Below are positions 38,493 through 46,163 of a stretch of 49,682 nt of DNA, one piece after another. The notes below the pieces were generated by a model that saw nothing but the letters and a program-made list of their open reading frames with translations, was not told the origin of the DNA and did no database searches. Location: the NCBI RefSeq assembly GCF_000282195.1, contig NZ_AKJT01000043.1:1-49682 (forward strand). The letters run 5' to 3'. The stretch is from Pseudomonas sp. GM18. Lineage in GTDB: Bacteria; Pseudomonadota; Gammaproteobacteria; Pseudomonadales; Pseudomonadaceae. Made by a program: the position numbers and the translations under genes. Position 1 is the stretch's first letter; each line of letters begins with the position of its first letter.

Positions 38493-39275
38493 GTGCTGAT
38501 GCTCAAACTGCTGGTGATTCCGGGGTTTCTGTTGCTGATTTCCCTGGCCGGCAAACGCTGGGGACCGAGCGTGGCCGGTTGGCTGTCGGGGTTGCCGGTG
38601 GTGGTCGGGCCAATTCTGTTGTTCCTCGCCATCGAACAAGGCCATGTGTTCGCGGCTCAGGCGGCAACGGCGGCGCTGTCAGCCATGTTCGCGATGATTG
38701 CCTTCTGCGTGACGTATGCCCAGGTCGCACAACGCTTGAACTGGCCGTGGGCACTGACGATGGCGCTGCTGGTCTGGGCGTCGGTGGCTGTTGTGCTGTC
38801 GCTGATCCCGCCGTCGCTGGCGCTCTCGGTGATCGCCGCCGCCACCGCGTTGCTGGCTGCGCCGTACCTGTTCCCCTCGGTGCAACCCGTCGTTTCAGGC
38901 TCGGTGCCGAAGTCCGACAAACTGCTGCTGCGCATGATGGCTGGCGCCCTGCTCACGTTGGCCGTGACGCTACTGGCCAGCACCGTCGGCGAGCGCTGGA
39001 GCGGATTGCTCGCGGTATTCCCGGTGCTGGGCAGTGTGATGGCGGTGTTTTCCCAGCAGACTCGCGGGCCGGCGTTTACCGCGGCGTTGCTCAGGGCCAC
39101 GGCAACCGGGATGTATTCGTTCGCGGCGTTTTGTCTGGTGCTGGCGTTGGCGTTGCCGAGGTTCGGCTGGATGGGATTTGTGTTGGGGATCGGCGCCTCG
39201 TTCGGGATGCTGTTGGTGACTAAACAACGGGCATTGCGCCCAACGCCTTATCGTTTCAACGAACGGCAACGATGA
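38493..39275 (+). CDS. Conserved integral membrane protein, unknown function
   Basis: 260 residues from GTG (a second start lies at ATG two codons on), with GGAG eight bases upstream. About eight hydrophobic segments cover nearly the whole length, arranged as two similar halves of four. Each half begins with a lysine-ended helix and a (W)SGL(P/L)xVxPxL stretch: GWLSGLPVVVGPIL (about residues 29-42) and RWSGLLAVFPVLGSV. The internal repeat suggests a transporter-like inverted or tandem duplication. I do not recognise the family. Confidence 0.8.
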   Translation: MLMLKLLVIPGFLLLISLAGKRWGPSVAGWLSGLPVVVGPILLFLAIEQGHVFAAQAATAALSAMFAMIAFCVTYAQVAQRLNWPWALTMALLVWASVAVVLSLIPPSLALSVIAAATALLAAPYLFPSVQPVVSGSVPKSDKLLLRMMAGALLTLAVTLLASTVGERWSGLLAVFPVLGSVMAVFSQQTRGPAFTAALLRATATGMYSFAAFCLVLALALPRFGWMGFVLGIGASFGMLLVTKQRALRPTPYRFNERQR

Positions 39276-39291
39276 TCACCACACGCCCCGC

Positions 39292-39464
39292 GTAGCAGAT
39301 GCCGAGCCTGCGAGGCTGCGTTCGGCTGCGAAGCAGTCGTGAAAACAGGCACCGCGGTCTTTCAGATGCACCGTATGCATCGGTTTTACGACGGCTCCGC
39401 CGCCGAACGCAGCCTCGCGGGCTCGGCAGCTGCTACGGCAAACGCAAGCAGCGGCAGCTGCTAC
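39292..39464. repeat. Large REP-like hairpin
   Basis: 39292-39326 (starts GTAGCAGATGCCGAGCCTGC) and 39402-39436 (ends TCGGCAGCTGCTAC) form a long imperfect stem, with nested pairing of GTGAAAAC and GTTTTAC inside. A further half copy, GCGGCAGCTGCTAC, follows at 39451-39464. The family differs from the repeats at 31.7 and 35.2 kb. Confidence 0.82.
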
Positions 39465-39522
39465 AAATCGCGATCCATGGGATGATCGCCGTCATAGCGC
39501 GACCATCCCACGGAGAGTTTGA

Positions 39523-40110
39523 ATGTCATTGTTGAGTAAAAAAGCCGTTGTTCTGCTGCTGACAGCGGCTGCCAGCCTGGGGGCCTTGAATGCGCAGGCG
39601 GCCAAGGCCACTTCCAGCGACAAAGCGCCGACCCAGAAGGTCTCGATGCTCGGCGGCAAGTTCACATTCACCCTGCCCAAGGGCTTTATCGCCAATCCGC
39701 TGCCGGCCGGCGACGCGGCCACCGGTACCGCTGGGGCGACGGGTACGATGTACACCAACCAGACCACTAAAACCGTAGTGATCGCCGCCGAAAACACCAT
39801 TCCCGGCGGCGTCAACGTCAAGGACAACGACGGTGAATTCCTCGATTCCACCGTGTCCGCCTTCGCCACCGAGCAACGCAACGCCTTGCCGGACTTCAAC
39901 AAACTGAGCGAAAAAAGCCTGACCCAGAAAGGCACAGGGCTAGGCCTTCGACAGATCGACAGCACCGCCACCCAAGGCGGCGGCATGACCCTCGACACCT
40001 CGCTGATGGCTGCCTCCGGCACTCGCATGGCCATCATTCAGGTCATCTCCCGCCCCAACGACAAAACCGGCCACGAAACGCTGGTGAAACAGATCGTCAC
40101 CGGCCAATAA
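39523..40110 (+). CDS. Secreted protein of unknown function
   Basis: 195 residues. A signal peptide of about 26 residues ends NAQA-A. The mature protein begins with a short disordered Lys/Ser/Thr stretch, then a beta-rich domain (SMLGGKFTFTLPKGF, MYTNQTTKTVVIAAEN, MTLDTSLMAASGTRMAIIQ). The pattern of strands resembles DcrB/PsbP-like periplasmic proteins, but I would not assign that. Good ribosome site GGAGAG before the ATG. Confidence 0.8.
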   Translation: MSLLSKKAVVLLLTAAASLGALNAQAAKATSSDKAPTQKVSMLGGKFTFTLPKGFIANPLPAGDAATGTAGATGTMYTNQTTKTVVIAAENTIPGGVNVKDNDGEFLDSTVSAFATEQRNALPDFNKLSEKSLTQKGTGLGLRQIDSTATQGGGMTLDTSLMAASGTRMAIIQVISRPNDKTGHETLVKQIVTGQ

Positions 40111-40121
40111 ACCCGACCGAC

Positions 40122-40838
40122 TCAGGGATTGAGGCGCTGCAACCAGGCGCTCAAATCCTGCATCTCGGTGGCGCTGATGCTGTGGCCGACACCTTCGTAG
40201 GCATGAAACTCAGGCTTGAGTGACAAGCGTTGCAACAGGCTGTCGGCCTCGGTGCCATCGTTGTAGGGCAGGCGTTTGTCGGCGGTGCCATGACCAATGA
40301 AAATCGCCAGTGGCTGGCGTTTTTCATCCGGTTTGAGTTCGGCCTTGAGCACCGGCAGGATGCGCCCACTCAACGCCGCAATGCCGCCCACCGCCTCGGG
40401 ATGACGCAACGCGACTTCATAGGACATGATCGCGCCCTGGCTAAAACCCACCAGGAATACCTTGTCCGTTTCGGTGTGATATTTCTTTGCCGCTTGTGCG
40501 ACGAAATCCAGCAGCACCTGGCGGCTGGTCTTCAGGTCGTCCGTCTCACCGTTATAGGCGCCCTCGCCCTTTTTGCGAAACCACTGGTAACTGCCCTCTT
40601 CCAGCGTCATCGGCGCCCGCACCGACAGGTAGTTGTACTGCGGCGGCAATTCATCCTTGATGCCGAACAGGTCCTGCTCGTTGCTGCCGGAACCGTGCAG
40701 GAAAATCACCAGGGGCTGGTTACGGGATTCAACGTTGGCCTGTTCCAGGTATTTGAGTGGCAGATCGGTACGTAGCGGGATTTGAGCGTGGACGGCGGTG
40801 GACGCCAGCAACGTGAGCAGAGCGAGAAACTTCAACAT
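40122..40838 (-). CDS. Secreted alpha/beta hydrolase (carboxylesterase-like)
   Basis: 238 residues from the ATG at 40838, preceded by AAGGAAGG. A signal peptide ends VHA. The fold is alpha/beta hydrolase of the phospholipase/carboxylesterase type: oxyanion region FLHGSGSNEQDL, nucleophile Ser in VGFSQGAIM, acid in GHGTADKRLP and His in GVGHSIS. The substrate is unknown. Tail-to-tail with the secreted protein gene, 11 bases apart. Confidence 0.88.
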   Translation of the reverse strand: MLKFLALLTLLASTAVHAQIPLRTDLPLKYLEQANVESRNQPLVIFLHGSGSNEQDLFGIKDELPPQYNYLSVRAPMTLEEGSYQWFRKKGEGAYNGETDDLKTSRQVLLDFVAQAAKKYHTETDKVFLVGFSQGAIMSYEVALRHPEAVGGIAALSGRILPVLKAELKPDEKRQPLAIFIGHGTADKRLPYNDGTEADSLLQRLSLKPEFHAYEGVGHSISATEMQDLSAWLQRLNP

Positions 40839-40935
40839 AAACCTTCCTTCACAGCGCGCAGGATTCGGGGCAGAGCCTAACATCTCTTCCCGCCGATGCA
40901 CCGTCTCCCTTCTACGGGGGATGTGTTTCGCAAGC

Positions 40936-40973
40936 AAAAAAATGGCCACCGCATCAACGGTAGCCACTTTTTT
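40936..40973 (-). terminator. Intrinsic terminator after the binding-protein gene
   Basis: A-run, TGGCCACCG, loop catcaa, CGGTAGCCA, T-run: a near-perfect stem with A/T flanks on both sides, so it can work in either direction. It lies 11 bases past the stop codon of the aotJ-like gene. Confidence 0.85.
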
Positions 40974-40983
40974 CTACGGCGTA

Positions 40984-41763
40984 TTAATGGCCGTAAACAT
41001 CGAAGTTGAAGTACTTGTCCTGAACTTGCTTGTACTTGCCGTTGGCGCGGATTTCAGTGATGGCGGTGTTGAATTTGTCTGCCAGCTCTTTATCGCCCTT
41101 GCGCACGGCAATGCCGGCACCGCCGCCGAAGTACTTGGCGTCTTCATAGGTCGGGCCAACGAACGCGAAGCCTTTACCGGCGTCGGTTTTCAGGAAACCG
41201 TCATCCAGGTTGACCGAGTCGGCCAGCATCGCGTCGAGGCGACCGGCAACCATGTCCAGGTTGGCTTCCTGCTGGGAACCATAACGCACCAGGTCGATGC
41301 CGGCTGGCACCAGCACTTCGGTGGCGAAGCGGTCGTGGGTACTGGCGCGCAGTACACCGACTTTCTTGCCTTTGAGCTCGGTCAGCGGATCCTTGACCTC
41401 GGTGCCTTCCTTCATCACGAAGCGCGCCGGCGTGTGGTAGTACTTGATGGTGAAATCGACGTTCTTCTTGCGGTCGTCTGTGATGGTCATGGACGAAAGG
41501 ATCGCGTCGATTTTCTTGACCTTCAGGGCCGGGATCAGGCCATCGAACTCTTGCTCGACCCAAGTGCACTTCATTTTCAGCTGTTCACACAGCGCGTCAC
41601 CGATGTCCACGTCGAAACCGGTGAGTTTGCCGTCAGGGGTTTTCATCGAGAATGGTGGGTAACCGGCTTCGATCCCGAGGCGAATCGGTTTGGCGTCTTC
41701 GGCCACGGCGGTCAGGGACAACATCGACAGTGCCAGGGCACCGAACATCACTCGCTTCTTCAT
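40984..41763 (-). CDS. Basic amino-acid ABC transporter substrate-binding protein (AotJ/HisJ-like)
   Basis: 259 residues. The signal peptide ends AVA-ED. Family SBP_bac_3 motifs: [29 protein letters not shown], and [15 protein letters not shown], the last typical of Lys/Arg/Orn/His binders. In Pseudomonas such proteins usually sit with permease and ATPase genes. Here a strong terminator follows immediately and neither neighbour is transport-related, so it is an orphan binding protein. Confidence 0.9.
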   Translation of the reverse strand: MKKRVMFGALALSMLSLTAVAEDAKPIRLGIEAGYPPFSMKTPDGKLTGFDVDIGDALCEQLKMKCTWVEQEFDGLIPALKVKKIDAILSSMTITDDRKKNVDFTIKYYHTPARFVMKEGTEVKDPLTELKGKKVGVLRASTHDRFATEVLVPAGIDLVRYGSQQEANLDMVAGRLDAMLADSVNLDDGFLKTDAGKGFAFVGPTYEDAKYFGGGAGIAVRKGDKELADKFNTAITEIRANGKYKQVQDKYFNFDVYGH

Positions 41764-42084
41764 TTATAACTCCTGTGTGCGGAGGCTTTTATTGGCAGCT
41801 TTCGATTGGCAACTTTCGGCTAGTGAAGACCGAAGTGGCCGGCAGTCTAGAGCGGCTACAGGAGGGCAAATTGTGTTTAGGCGACAAATACTTATAGAAA
41901 ATAAGCCGAGGGATTCGAGGCACTTGATGTGTGCTCCGAGGTGGTGCAGGGACTGTAGGACAATCCTTTGCTTCAGACAAAACCTACACGTTTTCGGGTA
42001 CTGATCCGATCGAAGAGTCGCACTGGCGATGAATAATTTTTTGCGTCACATTGCCCCGCCAACCGCCCCCACAAGAGAAACGTG
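41764..42084. other. Divergent intergenic region, aotJ-like / amidotransferase
   Basis: 321 bases without a gene. A 14-bp imperfect direct repeat (ATTGGCAGCTTTCG at 41791-41804, ATTGGCAACTTTCG at 41805-41818) lies close to the binding-protein start. The stretch 41880-41905 is AT-rich and may hold a promoter. I could not define boxes with confidence. Confidence 0.35.
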
Positions 42085-42717
42085 ATGCCTACGCTGAATC
42101 TGATCCAGCACCATCCTGCCGAAGGCCCAGGCGCCATTGCTGAATGGGCCCGGTCCCGAGGCATTACCCTGAACGTGTTTCGCGCCGACCTCGGTCAGTT
42201 GCCGCCGGTGAGCGCAGCACCGCTGATTCTGTTGGGTGGGCCGTATGAATCCGGTGCCGGGCCGGCTTGGCTGGAAACGGAGCGTCAGTGGCTGGCGGGT
42301 AGCCTGGATCAGGGCGCGGCGGTGTTCGCGATTTGCCTGGGGGCGCAGTTGCTGGCGCTGAGCCTGGGCGGCGATGTGCGGCGGATGCCTCGCAACGAAA
42401 CCGGCTGGACTACTGTGACCTTTGCCGATGCTCAAACGCTGAAGGTACTGGAATGGCACGAAGACGCGATCGATCTACCGCCCTCTGCGCAGTTGCTGGC
42501 CAGCAGTGAGGTTTGTGAGCAGCAGATGTATCGCGTTGGCCCGACGCGGGTGGGGTTGCAGTTCCACCCGGAATGGAATGCTGAATCGGTGGCAATCCTC
42601 AATGAGCATTTTGGCGAGGAATCGCCGCTGCCCCGGGAACCACAGGACAGCGGCGCCTACGCAGCGGTGTTTGACTGGTTGCAGGTGACGCTCGATGAGT
42701 GGTGGGCAGCAGGCTGA
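42085..42717 (+). CDS. Class I glutamine amidotransferase-like protein
   Basis: 210 residues from the ATG at 42085, with a GTG directly before it. The Cys nucleophile is in AICLGAQLLALSLGG and the catalytic His is in LQFHPEW. Stand-alone domain with no synthase partner beside it, similar to gamma-glutamyl peptidase or GMP-synthase-like amidotransferases. The acceptor is unknown. Confidence 0.88.
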   Translation: MPTLNLIQHHPAEGPGAIAEWARSRGITLNVFRADLGQLPPVSAAPLILLGGPYESGAGPAWLETERQWLAGSLDQGAAVFAICLGAQLLALSLGGDVRRMPRNETGWTTVTFADAQTLKVLEWHEDAIDLPPSAQLLASSEVCEQQMYRVGPTRVGLQFHPEWNAESVAILNEHFGEESPLPREPQDSGAYAAVFDWLQVTLDEWWAAG

Positions 42718-42738
42718 AAAAATCAAAAGATCGCTACA

Positions 42739-43173
42739 TCAACATTCACATCCAATGGCGGTGTTGGCCGATCGTTGCACTACGACACTCAACTCAAACC
42801 CTTCATCCAGCCACCCGGTCACCCCGCCGATCATCTCCTTGACCGGGTAACCCAGCGCCGCCAGTTTCACCGCGGCCTTGTTGGCGCCGTTGCAGTGAGG
42901 TCCGGCGCAATAGACCACAAACAGCGTGGACTTCGGATAGGCCGCCAGGCCATCAGCCGTGATCAATCGACTCGGAATGTTGATTGCGCCCGGCACATGT
43001 CCGCGTTCGAACGCCAACGGTCCGCGCACGTCCACCAGAACAAAATCCACCTCGCCGGCCTCTTGGCTGCTGTAGACGTCGGAACAATCGGTTTCGAAGG
43101 TCAGACGATTGCTGAAGTGCATCAGGGCGATGGCGGACGGGGCTGCGGGAATCTCGCGAACCAGGCTGGGCAT
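42739..43173 (-). CDS. Rhodanese-domain protein
   Basis: 144 residues from the ATG at 43173. Rhodanese fold: VDFVLVDVRGPLAFERGHVPGA, then the active-site loop VVYCAGPHCNGANKAA with Cys as persulfide carrier, and GGVTGWLDEGF. The C-terminus ends with two cysteines (GCEC). It is divergent from the GlxA-type regulator, a pairing I recall as common in Pseudomonas. It is likely that regulator's target. Confidence 0.9.
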   Translation of the reverse strand: MPSLVREIPAAPSAIALMHFSNRLTFETDCSDVYSSQEAGEVDFVLVDVRGPLAFERGHVPGAINIPSRLITADGLAAYPKSTLFVVYCAGPHCNGANKAAVKLAALGYPVKEMIGGVTGWLDEGFELSVVVQRSANTAIGCEC

Positions 43174-43274
43174 GGGCTGTACTCCAAAGTCTCGGTGGGT
43201 GTGAGAAGACTTTATCTGCTCCGGTCTTGCCGCTACAGTGGCGCACAAGACACTCACCGGGAACTTTCCGCCAA

Positions 43275-44246
43275 ATGCAACCCACCCCAGGTTTAGTCGC
43301 GATTCTGGCCTACGACGGCCTCTGCACCTTCGAATTCGGCATTGCCGTGGAGATCTTCGGCCTGGCGCGGCCGGAGTTCGATTTCCCCTGGTACGAGCAC
43401 CGCATCGTTGCCGTCGACCAAGGGCCGATGCGCGCCATGGGCGGCATTCAGGTGCTGGCCGACGGCGGGATGGAACTGCTTGAGCGCGCCCGAACCATCA
43501 TCATCCCCGGCTGGCGCGACCGCAGCTCGCCGGTGCCCGAGCCCTTGCTCGCTGCCCTGCGCCAGGCTCATGCCCGAGGCGCGCGGTTGCTGTCGATCTG
43601 TTCCGGGGTATTCGTATTGGCGGCCACCGGTTTGCTGGACGGTCACGGCGCCACCACCCATTGGCGCTACACCGCTGAACTGGCCGAGCGTTTCCCGAAC
43701 ATTCTGGTGGATCCGGACGTGCTGTATGTCGATTCGGGTCAGTTGATTACTTCGGCCGGCAGCGCCGCCGGCATCGATGCTTGCCTGCACCTGGTCGCGC
43801 GGGATTTCGGCACGCAGGTGGCCAACTCGGTGGCCCGGCGGTTGGTGATGTCACCACAACGCACCGGCGGCCAGGCGCAGTTCATTCCGTCACCGGTCAG
43901 CCCGACGCCGCGCAGCGATCTGTCGCGGGTCATGCAGTGGGCGCGGGAACGTCTGCACGAACCGCTGGAGGTTCGCGACCTCGCCAGCGAGGCGGCCATG
44001 AGTGAGCGCACATTTCTGCGCCGGTTCACCGAAGCCAGCGGTATGCCGCCCAAAGCGTGGCTGCAGCATGAACGCCTGGCCCGGGCCCGCGAGCTTTTGG
44101 AGAGTACGGGTCAAAACACTGACCAGATTGCCCAGCACTGCGGTTATCGATCGGTGGAGAGTTTCCGCGTGGCATTTCGCAGCGTGGTCGGCGTACCACC
44201 TTCAGTGTATCGGGAGCGGTTTGGGCGTAAGGTCAGTGCTGTTTGA
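43275..44246 (+). CDS. ftrA: GlxA/FtrA-family transcriptional regulator
   Basis: 323 residues from the ATG at 43275. The N-terminal DJ-1/PfpI-like domain (about 7-175) has SICSGVFVLAATGLLDG at the nucleophile-elbow position. The C-terminal AraC-type double helix-turn-helix (about 220-318) has LASEAAMSERTFLRRF and IAQHCGYRSVESFRVAFR. The upstream in-frame ATG at 43227 lacks a ribosome site. The name ftrA is by resemblance; the effector is unknown. Confidence 0.87.
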   Translation: MQPTPGLVAILAYDGLCTFEFGIAVEIFGLARPEFDFPWYEHRIVAVDQGPMRAMGGIQVLADGGMELLERARTIIIPGWRDRSSPVPEPLLAALRQAHARGARLLSICSGVFVLAATGLLDGHGATTHWRYTAELAERFPNILVDPDVLYVDSGQLITSAGSAAGIDACLHLVARDFGTQVANSVARRLVMSPQRTGGQAQFIPSPVSPTPRSDLSRVMQWARERLHEPLEVRDLASEAAMSERTFLRRFTEASGMPPKAWLQHERLARARELLESTGQNTDQIAQHCGYRSVESFRVAFRSVVGVPPSVYRERFGRKVSAV

Positions 44247-44262
44247 ATCATCTTCAGTCCAG

Positions 44263-44292
44263 GGGCGTTATAGACCGCCCCATTACTTTTTA
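44263..44292 (+). terminator. Terminator after the GlxA-type regulator
   Basis: GGGGCG (44263-44268) pairs with CGCCCC (44277-44282) around an eight-base loop; a T-rich stretch follows. It separates the regulator from the radical SAM cluster. Confidence 0.7.
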
Positions 44293-44505
44293 TCAATGGC
44301 GATAAAAACAATAATGACTCATGAGGAATCGCACTAACTTATCGCCAATCTTAATATCAAATATCTCGCCCCCTCACCCGCCGCGATAAATAAAACAATA
44401 TTAAACATTACTCTTGCGCAGCCCATTGCATATTTATCGACGCCTGCTTAACTGCAAAAACTGCTGATGACGGCAGTGCCCGCAAACACCACGGAAGGAA
44501 TCGTT
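44293..44505 (+). promoter_or_regulatory. AT-rich leader of the radical SAM cluster
   Basis: About 210 bases, visibly more AT-rich than the rest of the window. A perfect 9-bp inverted repeat TGGCGATAA (44298-44306) / TTATCGCCA (44340-44348) spans about 50 bases. A small hairpin ACTGC/GCAGT lies at 44460-44477. The promoter must be here, but I cannot fix its boxes. Confidence 0.45.
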
Positions 44506-44694
44506 ATGAGCAATTCAACGAGCCATAGCATGCCCCCCTATGGGGTGGCCATCCAAGGCGCGATCAAGGCAGGCAACCTGCCGCAAATGAAGACGCTGTT
44601 GAAACAACGCGATGCATCCAAGCCAGAAAACAAAGAGCTAAATGCCGCTTACGAGCAGTTGGCCAAGGAAGTCGCACGCCTGGAAAAGCACTGA
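44506..44694 (+). CDS. Y-x10-GDL-type small protein (DUF1843-like), candidate substrate 1
   Basis: 62 residues from the ATG at 44506 (GGAAGGAATCGTT before it). The whole protein is the module found at the C-termini of the next two gene products: Tyr12 in PPYGVAIQGAI, the variant tripeptide Gly23-Asn24-Leu25 instead of Gly-Asp-Leu, then an amphipathic helix (LAKEVARLEKH). No signal peptide and no Cys. First gene of the set of three preceding the radical SAM enzyme. Substrate role is inferred from family and layout. Confidence 0.85.
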   Translation: MSNSTSHSMPPYGVAIQGAIKAGNLPQMKTLLKQRDASKPENKELNAAYEQLAKEVARLEKH

Positions 44695-44712
44695 TAGCTG
44701 TTTCCGCTCCCC

Positions 44713-44733
44713 TTATTGCAATGGAGGCAATAA
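44713..44733 (+). promoter_or_regulatory. Hairpin presenting the ribosome binding site of substrate gene 2
   Basis: TTATTGC (44713-44719) and GCAATAA (44727-44733) form a perfect 7-bp stem. The Shine-Dalgarno ATGGAGG is in and next to the 7-base loop. The ATG follows at 44736. Confidence 0.5.
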
Positions 44734-44735
44734 TT

Positions 44736-45371
44736 ATGTCTGGTTCTAATCAGCAACCTGTCGGCTTGTTCCCACTCTGCTACCGAATTGGTACTTCGGC
44801 ACCGGGCGCACAAAGTCTGGCACTCAATCTTCTGGTATTTACCCCTGAACAAACGGTAAGCGGCACTGCCACTATCACTCAGGCCACCAACCCGCCATTG
44901 GATGTGCACTCCGATGTCTGGGGCGAATACACCTACCTGACGGTCATGAGCCCTGGTGTCAGCAAGATCCTGATCACCGCTCAAGGCAATAACGGCGGCC
45001 CAGGCTCGAACTCCATCGTGAATTTCAAGTTGCATCTGGTGGTCGGTAGCGACTGGAGAGAAGGCGTCGCCAATTACGAGTACTACAACGGTGAACGGTG
45101 GGTCCAGGTCACTGCTCCCGCTCATCTTGTCGAGTCGGTACCCTCCAACGCTTATAAATCAGTGCCTTTGGAGCCCGGCCCGGTCATTCCAGCCTATCCA
45201 CCGATCATGCCGCTGTACGCCGCACCGATTCAAAGTGCCATTGCCAGCGGTGACCTGGCCCAGATGAAAAACCTGGCGCGCCTGGCCCAACAACAACTGG
45301 ATCAGCAACCCCAACTGCAGAGCGCGCTTGAAACGGCCAAGGGCGAAATCAGCCGGCAGGAACGCCGCTGA
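44736..45371 (+). CDS. DUF1842/DUF1843-like two-domain protein, candidate substrate 2
   Basis: 211 residues from the ATG at 44736. Residues 1-135 are beta-rich: GLFPLCYRIG, VSGTATITQ, PPLDVHSDVWGEY, DWREGVANYEYY. After a Pro-rich linker (about 144-158) comes the shared module: Tyr161, ten residues, Gly172-Asp173-Leu174, and a Gln-rich helical tail to residue 211. No signal peptide is present, so it is probably cytosolic. The N-terminal domain aligns with the next gene product at VSG-x-A-x-I, PPL and VWGEY, so the two are tandem paralogues. Confidence 0.87.
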   Translation: MSGSNQQPVGLFPLCYRIGTSAPGAQSLALNLLVFTPEQTVSGTATITQATNPPLDVHSDVWGEYTYLTVMSPGVSKILITAQGNNGGPGSNSIVNFKLHLVVGSDWREGVANYEYYNGERWVQVTAPAHLVESVPSNAYKSVPLEPGPVIPAYPPIMPLYAAPIQSAIASGDLAQMKNLARLAQQQLDQQPQLQSALETAKGEISRQERR

Positions 45372-45425
45372 CCCGCTCACGAAACATGCCCGAGTTGTCC
45401 AGAATACAAATAAGGGAGTAGCACC

Positions 45426-46007
45426 ATGTCAATCGGACTTTTTCATACCCGCCTGAATGTCAGCAATCATCTACTGGGCGCACCGGTTTTAACCCTGGAT
45501 CTGCTGGTAGATACCGTAAAGAAAAAAGTCAGCGGGGTTGCCAGCATTTTCCAAAGCACCTATCCGCCTCTCAACTTCCGTGCCCGTGTATGGGGTGAGT
45601 ATTCCGAGGCCAAACTGGTACCGACGGCCGAAAACCACATCATCCTCACCCTGGCGGGCAGCCCGAGCGGCCCTCTCAGCCAGATCGCCCAGACTTTCGG
45701 CTTGAAAGGCATTTTAGGCGCCGATTGGGCGAGCGGTTATGTCGACTACAAGTACCAGGACCAGGGCATCTGGCATTACGTGAAACACGCAGCTGTCAGC
45801 CAGGCCCCTGTGATTGAGCGCCCAGAGCATCCGCACCATGCGGTGCCGCTCTATGCCGTCGCGGTACAGCAAGCGCAAACCAGCGGTGACCTGGCGCAAC
45901 TGAAGTCCGTAGTGAGCCAGGGTGAACAGCAACTGGCCAACAGCGGTGCGCTGCGCAGCGCACTGGAGCAACTGAAGGCTGAAATCGCCCGCCTGGAGGC
46001 CCGCTAA
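45426..46007 (+). CDS. DUF1842/DUF1843-like two-domain protein, candidate substrate 3
   Basis: 193 residues. The N-terminal domain (1-122) has GLFHTRLNV, VSGVASIFQ, YPPLNFRARVWGEYS and ADWASGYVDYKY, paralogous to the preceding protein. After a His/Pro-rich linker (PEHPHH) comes the module: Tyr143, ten residues, Gly154-Asp155-Leu156, then QLKSVVSQGEQQL and a terminal helix EQLKAEIARLEAR. AAGGGAG lies before the ATG. No Cys and no signal peptide. Likely substrate of the following enzyme; the tyrosine or GDL region is conserved in all three. Confidence 0.87.
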   Translation: MSIGLFHTRLNVSNHLLGAPVLTLDLLVDTVKKKVSGVASIFQSTYPPLNFRARVWGEYSEAKLVPTAENHIILTLAGSPSGPLSQIAQTFGLKGILGADWASGYVDYKYQDQGIWHYVKHAAVSQAPVIERPEHPHHAVPLYAVAVQQAQTSGDLAQLKSVVSQGEQQLANSGALRSALEQLKAEIARLEAR

Positions 46008-46016
46008 CCCGCACAG

Positions 46017-46063
46017 CCCGGGCTTGGTCCTTCCTCAAAAAGTGGCCGAGCCCGGGATCTTTT
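46017..46063 (+). terminator. Terminator-like stem between substrate genes and radical SAM gene
   Basis: CCCGGGCT (46017-46024) pairs with AGCCCGGG (46049-46056), followed by ATCTTTTC. The short interrupted T-tract suggests partial termination, which would make the enzyme less abundant than its candidate substrates. Confidence 0.55.
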
Positions 46064-46163
46064 CAACAACAAAAGGTAAATCCGCTCGCGCCATTTGCCC
46101 AAGGAAGGCGCGAACACTTCGATGGATTCGTGCCGCGCACGCGTTGGTGCGCAAGGATTTCCC

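Noticed and set aside
41652..42004. Short plus-strand frames between the binding-protein and amidotransferase genes
   Set aside because: No domain, no consistent start and no conservation that I can recognise.
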